From the NCBI RefSeq assembly GCF_016907655.1, contig NZ_JAFBCL010000001.1, positions 4,188,001 through 4,252,000 on the forward strand: a DNA stretch of 64,000 nt, given 5' to 3'. The translations under genes were made by a program, and so were the position numbers. This stretch comes from Saccharothrix algeriensis (lineage in GTDB: Bacteria > Actinomycetota > Actinomycetes > Mycobacteriales > Pseudonocardiaceae). The notes under the pieces were generated by a model. That model made no database searches. It saw only the letters and a list, made by a program, of their open reading frames with translations, and had not been told where the DNA came from. This document shows, one piece after another, positions 27,404 to 37,900 of this stretch; position 1 is the first letter of the stretch, and every line of letters begins with the position of its first letter.

Positions 27404-27525
27404 GGGACTCCTCCACGACGACCGCTGGGGGTGGGCCCTGGGAGCACAGCAGCGGCACCGGCGTGCGATCAAACAACCGGACCGCGACGAGCCACAACGG
27501 TCGGTTGGACGCCTAGGGTGGGCCG

Positions 27526-28488
27526 GTGGACACCGAAGCGGTGCGGTCGTTCGTCCGGGCGGCCGAGCTGGGGCAGTTGCGGCACGCGGCCGACGAGCTG
27601 GGCGTGACGCAGCAGGCGGTCTCGAAGCGGGTCGCCGCCCTGGAGCGCGAGCTGGGGGTCCGCCTGTTCACCCGCACCGCCCGGGGGGTCGAGCTGACGC
27701 CCGACGGCCGGGCGTTCCTGCCGCACGCGCGCGGCGTCGTCACGGGGCTCGACCGCGCCGTCACGGCGATCCGGCCGGGCTCGCGGCCGCTGCGGGTCGA
27801 CGTCCTCGGGTACCGCACCGGGCAGGCCGTCGTCCTGCACGACTACTGGCGGGCGCACCCCGGGACCGCGCTCGACGTGGTGACCCTGAAGACCGGCGAC
27901 CCGCGCGTGGTGGTCGCCGCCCTGCGCGCGGGCGAGGTCGACGCCGCCTTCCGCACCGTCACCGACCCGGCCGAGCTGCCGCGCGACCTGCGGATGGTCC
28001 ACCTGCTCGACTTCCCGCTGGAACTCCTCGTCGGGCCGGGGCACCCGCTCGCCACCGAGCGGGTGCTGACGCCGGCCCGGCTGCGCGGGCACCGGATCCG
28101 GGTGCCGGGCATCGCGCCCCGCAGCGAGTGGGCGGAGTTCTACCAGCAGCTCGCCACCGACCTCGGCCTCCGCATCGACGGGGCGGGCCCGAACTTCGGC
28201 GTCGAGGCGCTCCTGGACGCCCTGGCGGACTCCGCGGACGCGGCCACCCTCGTCGGCCACCGCGACCGCATCACCTGGCCGGTCGGCCACGGCCTGCGCC
28301 GCATCCCGGTCGTGGACCCGGTGATCGCGTACCCGCTGTCGTTGATCTTCCCCAGGGCGAACCCGCACCCCGGGCTCGGGGCGGTCATCGAGCACTTCCG
28401 GGGGGTGGCCGCGGTGGAGGGGGAGGTCTGGGTCCCTTCCTGGGCGACGGTTGCGCGGCGTGCGTCGGCGCCCGTGCGGAGTTCCTAG
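27526..28488 (+). CDS. LysR-family transcriptional regulator
   Basis: The 320-aa protein has the N-terminal LysR winged helix-turn-helix (VRSFVRAAELGQLRHAADELGVTQQAVSKRVAALE, residues 6-40) and a periplasmic-binding-like effector domain. It is divergent from the MFS transporter at 26108-27403, the classic arrangement for a LysR activator and its target. The effector is unknown. The last 20 residues are Ala/Arg-rich and poorly conserved-looking. Confidence 0.88.
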   Translation: MDTEAVRSFVRAAELGQLRHAADELGVTQQAVSKRVAALERELGVRLFTRTARGVELTPDGRAFLPHARGVVTGLDRAVTAIRPGSRPLRVDVLGYRTGQAVVLHDYWRAHPGTALDVVTLKTGDPRVVVAALRAGEVDAAFRTVTDPAELPRDLRMVHLLDFPLELLVGPGHPLATERVLTPARLRGHRIRVPGIAPRSEWAEFYQQLATDLGLRIDGAGPNFGVEALLDALADSADAATLVGHRDRITWPVGHGLRRIPVVDPVIAYPLSLIFPRANPHPGLGAVIEHFRGVAAVEGEVWVPSWATVARRASAPVRSS

Positions 28489-28498
28489 GATCGGGGTC

Positions 28499-29038
28499 GT
28501 GGAACCAGGCAGAGTGGTGGTGCTCAGCGGACCGCCCGGAGCGGGGAAGAGCACGGTCGCCCGGTTGCTGGCCGACGCGCTCGACCCGAGCGTGCACCTG
28601 CACACGGACGACTTCTACCGCTGCATCCGCCAGGGTTGGCTGGCGCCGTACCGGCTGGAAGCGCACCGGCAGAACGAAGTCGTCGTGGACGTGGTGGCGC
28701 AGGCCGCGTTCGGCTACGCCGCCGGCGGCTACCAGGTGGTCTCCGACGGGGTGGTGGGGCCGTGGTTCCTGGAGCCGTTCCGCGCCGCCGCCGCGCGCAC
28801 GGGGCTCGAACTGCACTACCTCGTGCTGCGGCCGGACGAGGCGACCACCGTGCGGCGAGCGGTGGAGCGCGGGCCCGAAGCGCTCACCAACCCCGGCCCG
28901 GTGCGCGTGATGCACGGCCAGTTCGCCGACCTGGGGCCGTTCGAGCCCCACGTGCTCGACTCCACCGGGCAGGAGCCCGCCGAGACGGTGTCGGCCGTGC
29001 TGCGGGCGCTGGAGCGGGGGTCCTGCCGGGTCCGGTGA
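28499..29038 (+). CDS. P-loop kinase-like protein (AAA/zeta-toxin-like fold)
   Basis: The 179-aa protein has a Walker A loop GPPGAGKSTVARLLAD near residue 12 and the HTDDFYRCIRQGWLAPY segment, where the Asp pair resembles the catalytic region of small-molecule kinases such as chloramphenicol phosphotransferase and zeta toxins. An FEPHVLDSTGQEP motif near the end is common in this group. The phosphate acceptor is unknown. No antitoxin-like gene is next to it, so a toxin role is unlikely. GTG at 28499 follows AGGATCGGGG; a longer frame from 28451 overlaps the LysR gene and lacks a ribosome site. Confidence 0.7.
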   Translation: MEPGRVVVLSGPPGAGKSTVARLLADALDPSVHLHTDDFYRCIRQGWLAPYRLEAHRQNEVVVDVVAQAAFGYAAGGYQVVSDGVVGPWFLEPFRAAAARTGLELHYLVLRPDEATTVRRAVERGPEALTNPGPVRVMHGQFADLGPFEPHVLDSTGQEPAETVSAVLRALERGSCRVR

Positions 29039-29051
29039 GGCCGGACGAGCG

Positions 29052-29084
29052 GAAGGGGCGCCCCCTCGAGAGGGGCGCCCCTTC
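29052..29084. terminator. Bidirectional terminator hairpin
   Basis: A 13-bp perfect GC-rich stem (29052-29064 with 29072-29084, 7-nt loop) sits between the convergent kinase and DUF6104 genes and can end both transcripts. Confidence 0.75.
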
Positions 29085-29103
29085 GGCGTGCCGGTCGGCC
29101 CGG

Positions 29104-29286
29104 TCAGTCCTCCGGGTCGTCCTCGTCGTCGCGCGCCAGGTAGGTGGCCAGGCGCTCGACGGCCGTCTCGAACTCCGGGTTCGCGTCGACGAACGACCGG
29201 AGCTTGTCGGCCAGCCAGGCGAGGCTCACTTCCTCCTCGCCCCGGCGGGCCTCCAGTTCCTCGATCCCTCGGTCGGTGAAGTACAT
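29104..29286 (-). CDS. Small acidic DUF6104-like protein
   Basis: The 60-aa protein (MYFTDRGIEELEARRG start) is acidic, with predicted helices and an Asp/Glu-rich tail. I recognise it as the small protein often found immediately downstream of kgd in actinomycetes (DUF6104). It lies 4 nt after the kgd stop, so it is likely cotranscribed with kgd. No function is known to me. Confidence 0.75.
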   Translation of the reverse strand: MYFTDRGIEELEARRGEEEVSLAWLADKLRSFVDANPEFETAVERLATYLARDDEDDPED

Positions 29287-29290
29287 CGGC

Positions 29291-32200
29291 CTACTCGAAC
29301 GCCTTCGCGATCAGCTCGCGCTGCTCGACCTCGTGCACCTTGGACGAACCGGCCGACGGCGCGGCCATCGGGCGGCGCGACACGCGCCTGATCGCAAACC
29401 GCGACGGCAGCAGCTCGGGCAGCGCCAAGCCGAAGAACGGCCACGCGCCCTGGTTGGCCGGCTCCTCCTGCACCCAGCGGACCTCGGTCGCGTTCGGGTA
29501 GCGCTCCAGCGCCTCCGTCAGCTTCCGCGCGGGCACCGGGTAGAGCTGCTCCACGCGCACGATCGCCGTGTCCTTGCGGCCCTGCTTCTCCTGCTCGGCG
29601 GCCAGCTCGTAGTACACCTTGCCGCTGCACAGCAGCACCCGCTCGACGCCCTGCGGGTCCGGGCGGGTCGGGTCGTCGATCACCGAGTGGAAGCGCTCCT
29701 CGACGAACGGCTCGACCGGCGACGTCGCCGTCTTCAGCCGCAGCATCGACTTGGGGGTGAACACCACCAGCGGGCGGTTCACGCCGTCGAGCGCGTGGCG
29801 GCGCAGCAGGTGGAAGTAGTTCGCCGGCGTCGACGGGACCGCGATGGTCATGGAGCCCTCGGCGCACAGCTGGAGGAACCGCTCGATGCGGCCCGACGTG
29901 TGGTCCGGGCCCTGGCCCTCGTGGCCGTGCGGCAGCAGCAGCACCACGTCGGAGACCTGGCCCCACTTCGCCTCACCGGAGGAGATGAACTCGTCGATGA
30001 TCGGCTGCGCGCCGTTGACGAAGTCGCCGAACTGCGCCTCCCACAGCACCAGCGCGTCCGGGTTGGCCACCGAGTAGCCGTACTCGAAGCCCAGTGCCGC
30101 GAACTCCGACAGCACCGAGTCGTAGACCATGAACTTGCCCTGGTCGTCGGACAGGTTCTGCAGCGGCGTGTACTCGGCGGACTTCTTGCGGTCCACCAGG
30201 GTGGCGTGCCGCTGCACGAACGTGCCGCGCCGCGAGTCCTGGCCCGCCAGGCGGACCGTGCGGCCCTCCAGCACCAGCGACCCGAACGCCAGCAGCTCGG
30301 CGAACGCCCAGTCGATGCCGCCCTCGCGGGCCATCTTCGCGCGCCGCTCCAGCACCGGCTTCACGCGCGGGTGCGGGGTGAAGCCCTCGGGCAGGTCGAC
30401 GTGCGCGTCGGCGATCCGCTCGATGGTGGCGCGGTCGATGCCGGTGGGCAGCTTGGCCGGGACCTGCTGCTCCTGCTCGATCGACGGCGAGGTCTTGATC
30501 GGGTGCTTCTCCAGCTCGCGCACCTCGTTGAAGACGTGCTCCAGCTGCGAGGAGAAGTCCTGGAGGGCCTTCTCGGCCTCCTCGACCGAGATGTCGCCGC
30601 GGCCGATCAGCGACTCGGTGTAGGTCTTGCGCACCGAGCGCTTGGTGTCGATCACGTCGTACATCGCGGGCTGCGTCATCGACGGGTCGTCGCCCTCGTT
30701 GTGGCCGCGCCGGCGGTAGCAGACCATGTCGATCACGACGTCCTTGTTGAACGCCTGCCGGTAGTCCACCGCCAGCTTCGCGACCCAGTAGCACGCCTCC
30801 GGGTCGTCGCCGTTGACGTGGAAGACCGGCGCGCCAATCATCTTCGCCACGTCCGTGGAGTACTTGGAGGAGCGCGAGTTCTCCGGCGCGGTGGTGAAGC
30901 CGACCTGGTTGTTGACGACCACGTGCACCGTGCCGCCGGTGCGGTAGCCGCGCACCAGGGCCAGGTTCAGCGTCTCCGCGACCACGCCCTGGCCGGCGAA
31001 CGCCGCGTCGCCGTGCAGCGCGACCGGCAGCACCGTGAAGCCCTCGCCGCCCTTGTCCAGGGTGTCCTGCTTGGCCCGGACGATGCCCTCCAGCACCGGG
31101 TCCACGGCCTCCAGGTGCGACGGGTTCGCGGTCAGCGACACCTTGGTCTCGCCGTCGCCGAACATCCGGAAGTACTTGCCCTCGGCGCCCAGGTGGTACT
31201 TCACGTCACCCGAGCCGTGCGCCTGCCCCGGGTCGAGGTTGCCCTCGAACTCGCGGAAGATCTGCGAGATCGGCTTGCCGACGATGTTCGCCAGCACGTT
31301 GAGCCGGCCGCGGTGCGGCATGCCGATGACGACCTCGTCCAGCTCGTGCTCGGCGGCCTTGTCCAGCACCGCGTCCAGCAGCGGGATGACCGTCTCGCCG
31401 CCCTCCAGCGAGAACCGCTTCTGGCCGACGTACTTGGTCTGCAGGAACGTCTCGAACGCCTCGGCCGCGTTCAGCTTGGACAGGATGTACTTCTGCACGG
31501 TGGCCGGCGGCTTCTCGTGCGGCACCTCGACGCGCTCCTGGATCCAGAGGCGCTCCTCCGGGTCCAGGATGTGCATGTACTCGACGCCGACCGTGCGGCA
31601 GTACGAGTTGCGCAGCACGCCCAGGATGTCGCGCAGCTTCATCCGCTCCTGGCCCGCGAACCCGCCGACCGGGAACTCCCGGTCCAGGTCCCACAGGGTC
31701 AGGCCGTGCGACAGGACGTCCAGGTCGCGGTGGCTGCGCTGGCGGTAGTTCAGCGGGTCGGTGTCGGCCATCAGGTGGCCGCGGGTGCGGAACGCGTCGA
31801 TCAGCTCGATCACGCGGGCCGTCTTGTCGACCGCGCCCTCGGGGATGTCGGCGACCCAGCGGATCGGCTCGTAGGGCAGCCGCAGCGACGTGAAGACGTC
31901 GTCGTAGAAGCCGTCCTCGCCCAGCAGCAGCTGGTGGACGCGCTTGAGGAACTCGCCGGACTCCGCGCCCTGGATGATGCGGTGGTCGTAGGTCGAGGTG
32001 AGCGTGATGATCTTGCTGACGCCCATCTCGACCAGCGCCTGCTCGCTGGTGCCCTGGAAGTGCGCGGGGTACTCCATCGCGCCGACGCCGATGATCGCGC
32101 CCTGGCCCGCCTGCAGGCGCGGCACCGAGTGGTTGGTGCCGATGGTGCCCGGGTTGGTCAGCGAGATCGTCGTGCCGGAGAAGTCGTCGGCGGTCAGCGA

Positions 32201-33040
32201 GCCGGCGCGGGCCTTGCGGATCAGGTCCTCGTAAGCCTGCCAGAACTGCGTGAACGTCATGTTCTCGCAGCCCTTGATGGACGCGACCACCAGCGAGCGC
32301 GAGCCGTCCTTGCCGGGCAGGTCGATCGCCAGGCCGAAGTTGACGTGCTCGGGGGTGACGACGAACGGCTTGCCGTCCTGCTCGGCGAAGTGCCGGTTCA
32401 TGTTCGGGTACGCGTGCAGCGCCCGGACCACCGCGTAGCCGATCAGGTGGGTGAAGGAGACCTTCCCACCGCGGGTGCGCTTGAGGTGGTTGTTGATCAC
32501 GATGCGGTTGTCGGCCAGCAGCTTGGCGGGCACGGCGCGCACGCTCGTCGCGGTCGGGACGGTGAGCGACAGCTCCATGTTCTTCGCGATGGCGGCGGAG
32601 GCGCCGCGGAGCTGCTTCTGCTCCTCGCCGGCGGCGGGCTTCACCGGCGCGGCCTTGGCGGCCTGCGCGGGAGCCGGCTTGCTCGTGGTCGGCGGCAGCG
32701 AGGTCGCGGACTTGGCGGCGGGGGCGGCCTTGGCCGCGGGCTTGGCGGCGGGCGCGGGCTTGGCCGCCGAGTCGGCGTCGGCCTTGGCCGCGGGCTTGGT
32801 TTCGGGCTTCGGCGGCGCCGGCGGCTGCTTGGTCGCGGTGGCGGTCGCTGCGGCGGACGACGTGCCCTCCGCGGCGGCCGTCGCCGTCCCGTTCCCGGAC
32901 CGCTGCGTCGACTTGTAGTCGGCGAAGAAGTCGTGCCAGGCCGGGTCGACGGACGACGGGTCGGCGAGGAACTGCTCGTACATCTCCTCGACCAGCCACT
33001 CATTGGGGCCGAACTGTGAAGCAGGACTGCTGCTGGACAC
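29291..33040 (-). CDS. kgd: Multifunctional 2-oxoglutarate decarboxylase/dehydrogenase E1-E2 subunit
   Basis: The 1249-aa protein fuses an N-terminal E1-type tether ([23 protein letters not shown]), an Ala/Pro/Lys-rich linker (about 45-130), a dihydrolipoyl succinyltransferase-like catalytic domain with the active-site His in [13 protein letters not shown] (about 353), and a full thiamine diphosphate-dependent E1o domain. There is no lipoyl domain, as in mycobacterial and corynebacterial Kgd/OdhA, which works with the pyruvate dehydrogenase E2 for lipoyl transfer. It feeds succinyl-CoA into the TCA cycle or forms succinic semialdehyde. In relatives it is inhibited by the FHA protein GarA/OdhI. 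Start GTG at 33040 matches the family N-terminus. Confidence 0.97.
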   Translation of the reverse strand: MSSSSPASQFGPNEWLVEEMYEQFLADPSSVDPAWHDFFADYKSTQRSGNGTATAAAEGTSSAAATATATKQPPAPPKPETKPAAKADADSAAKPAPAAKPAAKAAPAAKSATSLPPTTSKPAPAQAAKAAPVKPAAGEEQKQLRGASAAIAKNMELSLTVPTATSVRAVPAKLLADNRIVINNHLKRTRGGKVSFTHLIGYAVVRALHAYPNMNRHFAEQDGKPFVVTPEHVNFGLAIDLPGKDGSRSLVVASIKGCENMTFTQFWQAYEDLIRKARAGSLTADDFSGTTISLTNPGTIGTNHSVPRLQAGQGAIIGVGAMEYPAHFQGTSEQALVEMGVSKIITLTSTYDHRIIQGAESGEFLKRVHQLLLGEDGFYDDVFTSLRLPYEPIRWVADIPEGAVDKTARVIELIDAFRTRGHLMADTDPLNYRQRSHRDLDVLSHGLTLWDLDREFPVGGFAGQERMKLRDILGVLRNSYCRTVGVEYMHILDPEERLWIQERVEVPHEKPPATVQKYILSKLNAAEAFETFLQTKYVGQKRFSLEGGETVIPLLDAVLDKAAEHELDEVVIGMPHRGRLNVLANIVGKPISQIFREFEGNLDPGQAHGSGDVKYHLGAEGKYFRMFGDGETKVSLTANPSHLEAVDPVLEGIVRAKQDTLDKGGEGFTVLPVALHGDAAFAGQGVVAETLNLALVRGYRTGGTVHVVVNNQVGFTTAPENSRSSKYSTDVAKMIGAPVFHVNGDDPEACYWVAKLAVDYRQAFNKDVVIDMVCYRRRGHNEGDDPSMTQPAMYDVIDTKRSVRKTYTESLIGRGDISVEEAEKALQDFSSQLEHVFNEVRELEKHPIKTSPSIEQEQQVPAKLPTGIDRATIERIADAHVDLPEGFTPHPRVKPVLERRAKMAREGGIDWAFAELLAFGSLVLEGRTVRLAGQDSRRGTFVQRHATLVDRKKSAEYTPLQNLSDDQGKFMVYDSVLSEFAALGFEYGYSVANPDALVLWEAQFGDFVNGAQPIIDEFISSGEAKWGQVSDVVLLLPHGHEGQGPDHTSGRIERFLQLCAEGSMTIAVPSTPANYFHLLRRHALDGVNRPLVVFTPKSMLRLKTATSPVEPFVEERFHSVIDDPTRPDPQGVERVLLCSGKVYYELAAEQEKQGRKDTAIVRVEQLYPVPARKLTEALERYPNATEVRWVQEEPANQGAWPFFGLALPELLPSRFAIRRVSRRPMAAPSAGSSKVHEVEQRELIAKAFE

Positions 33041-33315
33041 GGCTGGCGCTCGCCTCTATCCATCTCGCTCTTGGTAGTGACTTACTCATGGTCAGGCTAG
33101 TCCCCCGTCCGGTGCAGGTCATACACAGGAGGGGGCGGGCACCGAGTGCTCTCTCACAGGATCGTTCCCGGAATCGGTCGTGTTAGTCGTGCTTGAGCGG
33201 TTCTTGAGGTATCGGCCCCGGTGCGCGCCGGCGGGAGCGGCGCCCGCGCAGGGCTTGGCGGGGGCCGGTCGGCCGGTGCGCGGGGAGGTGGTCGCGCGGC
33301 AGGTGCCACGTGGTT
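33041..33315. other. Divergent upstream region of kgd and the arsR-like gene
   Basis: About 275 bp without a gene. It must contain the kgd promoter; a low-GC stretch at 33060-33130 is the likeliest place, but I cannot assign hexamers with confidence. The regulatory dyads of the arsR-like gene begin at 33316 and are listed separately. Confidence 0.4.
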
Positions 33316-33383
33316 GTTCAACTGGAAGGTTGACAAACCCATCGGTTGAATTCTAGAGTTTGTTCAACTGGACGGTTGAACAA
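33316..33383. promoter_or_regulatory. Operator dyads of the ArsR-type repressor
   Basis: Site 1 at 33316-33334 reads GTTCAAC-TGGAAG-GTTGAC. Site 2 at 33360-33383 is a better dyad with 9-bp arms, TTGTTCAAC and GTTGAACAA, separated by 6 bp. A half-site GGTTGAA lies between them at about 33344. Site 2 ends next to the ribosome-binding site of the gene at 33394, so binding would block transcription start or elongation, as in autorepression by ArsR proteins. Confidence 0.7.
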
Positions 33384-33393
33384 GGGGGTGGCT

Positions 33394-33759
33394 GTGGAAG
33401 ATCGGCTCTCGCGGGTGTTCGCGGCGCTGGCGGACCCCATCCGGCGGGACATGGTGGCTCGGCTCGCGAGCGGTGACGCGACCGTCAACGAGCTGGCGCA
33501 GCCCTACGCAGTGACCGTGCAGGCGGTGTCCAAGCACCTGAAGGTGCTGGAGGACGCCGGGTTGGTCAGCCGGGGTCGACAGGCCCAGCGGAGGCCGGCG
33601 CACCTGGAAGCGGAGGTGTTCGACCTGATGACCAAGTGGATCGAGCGGTACCGCCGGGAGGCGGAGCAGCGCTACCAGCGGCTGGACGCCGTGCTCGCCG
33701 AGTTGGCGGGCGCGACGGGTCCGGACGCCAGGGACGAGCGGACGGGAGAAGCGTCATGA
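33394..33759 (+). CDS. ArsR-family winged-helix repressor
   Basis: The 121-aa protein is a short ArsR-type regulator: RVFAALADPIRRDMVARLASGDATVNELAQPYAVTVQAVSKHLKVLEDAGLV covers the whole winged helix. It lacks metal-binding Cys pairs, so it is of the metal-independent type that is often paired with an SRPBCC (AHSA1) gene, as here. The GTG at 33394 has AAGGGGG about 5 nt upstream; in-frame GTG 33388 and TTG 33376 are alternatives. The stop overlaps the next start by ATGA. Confidence 0.85.
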   Translation: MEDRLSRVFAALADPIRRDMVARLASGDATVNELAQPYAVTVQAVSKHLKVLEDAGLVSRGRQAQRRPAHLEAEVFDLMTKWIERYRREAEQRYQRLDAVLAELAGATGPDARDERTGEAS

Positions 33760-34241
33760 GCACCACCACGCACCACGAGGTCGCCCTCACGGCCGACCGG
33801 GACCTGCCGACGATCACGATCGTGCGCGAGTTCGACGCGCCCGCGGCGGCGGTGTTCCGCGCGCACGTCGAACCGGAGCTGGTGAAGAGGTGGCTGGGCC
33901 CGCGCTCGGTCACCATGGAGATCACGCGCTGGGAGGCGCAGACCGGCGGCGCCTACCGGTACGCGCACCGGGACGACAACGGCGAGTACGCGTTCTACGG
34001 CTCGTTCCACGAGATCAGGCCGGGCGAGCGGATCGTGCAGACCTTCACGTTCGAGGGCTACCCGGACGGGGTGTGCCTGGAGACGTTGAAGTTCGAGGAC
34101 CTGGGCGAGGGGCGGTCGCGGCTGCACTGCGTCAGCGTCTTCGAGAGCAGGGAGACGCGGGACATGGCCCTGTCCAGCGGCATGGAGGTCGGCGTGGTCG
34201 AGGGTTACGAGCAGCTCGACGAGGTGCTGGCCGGCCGGTAG
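33756..34241 (+). CDS. SRPBCC/AHSA1 domain protein
   Basis: The 161-aa protein has the AHSA1-type helix-grip fold signature: ITIVREFDAPAAAVFRAHVEPELVKRWLGP near the start, WEAQTGGAYRY, and FEGYPDGVCLETLKFEDLGEGRSRL. Such proteins bind small hydrophobic ligands; the function of the ArsR-linked group is not known. ATGA overlap with the ArsR gene and a GGGAGAAG ribosome site indicate a two-gene operon repressed through the dyads at 33316-33383. Confidence 0.85.
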   Translation: MSTTTHHEVALTADRDLPTITIVREFDAPAAAVFRAHVEPELVKRWLGPRSVTMEITRWEAQTGGAYRYAHRDDNGEYAFYGSFHEIRPGERIVQTFTFEGYPDGVCLETLKFEDLGEGRSRLHCVSVFESRETRDMALSSGMEVGVVEGYEQLDEVLAGR

Positions 34242-34880
34242 GCCCCGAGCCGGGCGCCCCGGCCACCGGCGGTGGTCCTCCGGCAACGGTCGGTGTTCTC
34301 CTGATCGCCGGTACTGGTCCCTCGACCGTGGTGGTGGTCCCGGTTCGCCGACAGTGGTTCTCCGGCAACGGACAGTGGTTCCCCGATCGCCGGCGGCGGT
34401 CGGGGAACCGGCGCGTGCGGGCCGGTCTGCGCCGCCGCCCGGCCCGCTCCGCCCGGCCCGCTCCGCCCGGCTCCCGGCTCGGCTGCCCCCGTTGATCCGG
34501 TCGGTTCGCCTCCACTGCTCGGCGGCACGGTCGGCTGCACCGGTCTGATCGGTTCGGTCTGATCGATCCGGTCGGTTCGGACAGTCCGATCGGCCCGGTC
34601 GGCCGCCGACCGGCCGACCGGGCCGGTTCGAGCCGGCCCGTCGATTCGAGTGGCCCGGCCGGCATCGGCCGCCCGGCCGGCTCAGGTGGCCGGGTCGACC
34701 CGAGTGGACTGGTCCGTCCAGGTGACCGGTCGACCCGAGTGGACCGATCAACCCGAGTGGACCGGTCGGCCAGGGCGGCCCGGCCAGCCGGAACCGACCG
34801 GGCGGCCGGACCGGTCGGCCCGGCTGGTGCCCGGTCGGCCCGGCTGGTGCCCGGTCGGCCCGGCTCGTGCCCGGCCGGGT
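34242..34880. other. Noncoding GC-rich tract built of short repeats
   Basis: No gene is supported in these roughly 640 bp. The sequence is low complexity with recurring short words (GGTCGG, CCGGCAACGG, GTGGTTC). Frames open through it give only Pro/Arg/Gly-rich translations. It contains an 18-bp unit with consensus TCGACCCGAGTGGACCGG at 34695, 34730 and 34748 (the last two in tandem), and a 20-bp tandem repeat described separately. It looks like a slippage-driven expansion region between two genes. Confidence 0.6.
34811..34870. repeat. Tandem repeat, 3 copies of a 20-bp unit
   Basis: The unit CCGGTCGGCCCGGCTGGTGC occurs at 34811-34830 and 34831-34850 exactly, and with one change at 34851-34870. 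Confidence 0.85.
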
Positions 34881-34948
34881 GGCTCAGCGGCCCGGGTGGC
34901 TCAGCGGCCCGGGTGGCTCAGCGGCCCGGGTGGCTCAGCGGCCCGGGT
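34881..34948. repeat. Tandem repeat, 4 copies of a 17-bp unit, running into the exporter 3' end
   Basis: The unit GGCTCAGCGGCCCGGGT is repeated exactly four times. On the minus strand the TGA within the last unit (34935-34937) is the stop codon of the ABC exporter gene, so repeat expansion has shaped that C-terminus. Confidence 0.85.
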
Positions 34949-37900
34949 GGCCGGCGGCCTCGGGTTCGCCGACGCTGTGGGACCACAGGCGGGCGTAGTG
35001 GCCGCCGGCCGCGAGCAGGTCGGCGTGCGTGCCCTGCTCCACGATCCGGCCCTGGTCGAGCACGACGATCCGGTCCGCCCGCGCGGCCGTCGCCAGGCGG
35101 TGGGCGACGACGAAGGTCGTCCTCGCCTCGGCCAGGTGGTCGCCGGCGGCCAGCACCGCGGACTCGGTCGCCGGGTCCAGCGCCGCCGTCGCCTCGTCCA
35201 GCAGGAGCAGGTCCGGCTGCACCAGCTCCGCCCTGGCCAGGGCCACGAGCTGGCGCTGGCCGGCGGACAGCGCCTGGCCGCGCTCGCCGACCTGCTGGCG
35301 GAACGCGTGCGGCAGGGCCGCCACCGCCGGCAGCGCCCCGACCGCCCGCACCGCCCGCTCGACGTCGCCCGCCGTCGCCGACGCCCGGCCGTAGGCGACG
35401 TTCTCCGCGACGTCGCCGCCGAACAGGTGCGCCTCCTGCGGCACCACGCCCAGCCGCTGCCGGAACGCCGACAGGTCGTAGGACCGCACGTCCACGCCGT
35501 CGACCAGCACCGCGCCCCCGGTGACGTCGTAGAACCTGGCCACCAGCTTGACCAGCGTCGACTTGCCCGCGCCCGTCTCGCCCACCAGGGCCACCGTCTC
35601 ACCGGGCGCCACCCGCAGCGACACGCCGGTCAGCGCGGGCCGCGTCGTGCCCGGGTACCGGAACTCCACGTCCCGCAGCTCCACCTCGCCGCGCAGCCGC
35701 GCCACCGGCACCGGGTCGGCGGCCGGCGGCACGCTGGTCGGCGTGCGCAGCAGGTCGCCGATGCGGGTCAGCCCCACCCTGGCCTGCTGGTAGCCGTCGA
35801 ACACCCCGGAGAGCTGGTACAGCGGCGCGAAGAACAGGCCCAGGTACAGCACGAACGCCATCAGCACGCCCGGCGACAGCGTGCCGTCGGCCACCCGGTA
35901 CGCCCCGACCACCAGGATCGCCGCCTGCGCCACCCCGGACAGCAGCGCGAGGAACGGGAAGTACGTCGCGATGTAGCGCTGCGCCCTGATCCGGGACCGG
36001 CGGTAGGCGTCGCTGCGCTCGGCGAACGCCCGCGCCGACCGCGCCTCCCGCGTGTACGCCTGCGACACGCGCAGGCCCGAGACGTTCTCCTGGAGGTCGG
36101 CGTTGACCGCGCTGACCCGCTCCCGCGCCTCGGCGTACGCCCGCGAGGACAGCCGCTGGAAGACCACCGTCGCGACCGCCAGCACCGGCAGCACCGCCAG
36201 CGCCACCAGGGCCAGCGACGCGTCGGTGACCACCAGCGCCACCGCGATGCCCACCACGGTCAGCACGCTGATCACGAACGTCGTCAGCCCGGTCTGCAGG
36301 AAGCTCGACAGCGCGTCGACGTCGGTCGTCATCCGGGTCATGATGCGGCCGGCCATCTCGCGCTCGTAGTAGTCCAGGCCCAGCCGCTGCAGGTGCGCGT
36401 AGCTGCGCACCCGCAGCAGGTACAGCAGGCGCTCGCCCACCCGCGACGTCACGACCGCGCCCGCCGCCGAGGACGCCCAGCCCAGGCCGACCAGCACCAG
36501 CCCGATCGCGCAGGCCAGCCACAGCCGGCCCGTCGCGCCGCCCACGACGCCCTGGTCGACGCCCAGCCGCACCAGGTTGGGCAGCAGGACCGCGAGCGCC
36601 GAGTCGACCAGCAGCAGGCCGCCCACCCCGAGCATCGTCCACCGCACCGGGCGCAGCAGCGTGCGCAGCCGGAACCCCGGGTCGGGCGCGCGCGGGTCCT
36701 CGCCGCGCAGGTCGGGCTCCTCCCGCGCGGGCGGCAGCGCGCGGACGCGCTCCAGCAGCTCCGGCGTCGGCGGGGTGCCGCCGAGCAGCGCCGACGTGCC
36801 ACCGCCGCCGCGACCGCCACCCCGGGCGACCCGCGCCGGGCCCACCGCCCGGTTCGCCGCGCGGACGGCCACCTCGTCCTCGTCCGACTCCGGCCACAGC
36901 TCCGGCGTGGTGCCGTCCGGCCCCGGCTCCAGGTCGGCGCCCGCGCGCGGGTCGGCCTGCTCGATCGCCTCGCCCGGCCCGGCCAGCAGCTCCCGGTACA
37001 GCGGGCAGCGCCCGGTCAGCTCGGCGTGCGTGCCGACGTCGACCACCTCGCCCGCGTCCAGCACCGCGATCCGGTCGGCCAGCGCCAGCGACGAGCGGCG
37101 GTGCGCGACCAGGATCGTCGTCCGCGACGCCGTCACCTCGGCCAGCGTCCGGTGGATCGCCGCCTCCGTCGCCGGGTCGACCGCCGAGGTCGCGTCGTCC
37201 AGCACCAGCACCCTCGGGTCGGACAGCAGCGCCCGCGCCAGCGCCACCCGCTGCCGCTGGCCGCCGGACAGCGTCAGGCCGCGCTCGCCGACCACCGTGT
37301 CGTAGCCGGCGGGCAGGGCCGCGATGAACGAGTGCGCCTCGGCGGCCCGCGCGGCGGCCTCCACCTGCGCGTCGGAGGCGTCCGGCAGGCCGTAGGCGAT
37401 GTTGGCCCGGATCGTGTCCGAGAACAGGAACGCCTCCTCGAACACCACGCCGACGGCCTGCCGCAGCGACTCCAGGCGCAGCTCGCGGACGTCGACCCCG
37501 CCCACCCGGATCGCGCCCGCGTGCACGTCGTAGAACCGGGGCAGCAGCAGCGACACCGTCGACTTGCCCGAACCGGCGGTGCCGACGACCGCCACCGTCT
37601 CGCCGGGCGCGACCCGCAGGGACACGTCCGACAGCACCGGCTCGCTGCGGGTGTACCCGAACGTCACCCCGGCCAGCTCCACCGACACCGGCCCGGCGGG
37701 CACGTCGCGCTCGCCACCCACCACGTCCGGCTGGGAGTCGACCAGCTCGTAGACCCGCTCCACGCCCGCGCGGGCCAGCTGCGCGGTCACCATCAGGCTG
37801 GCCAGCAGCCGCGTGGGGCCGACCAGGTTGGCCACGTAGGCCGCGAACGCCAGGAACGTGCCCAGCGACACCTCGCCGCGCAGCGCCAGCCACCCGCCCA

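Noticed and set aside
28499..29038. Zeta toxin of a toxin-antitoxin pair
   Set aside because: The Walker A fits, but there is no small antitoxin gene beside it and the gene is flanked by a regulator and a terminator; kept as a P-loop kinase of unknown substrate.
29144..33019. A 1291-codon plus-strand frame opposite kgd
   Set aside because: It mirrors the kgd codons and has no domain; an artefact of strong third-position GC bias.
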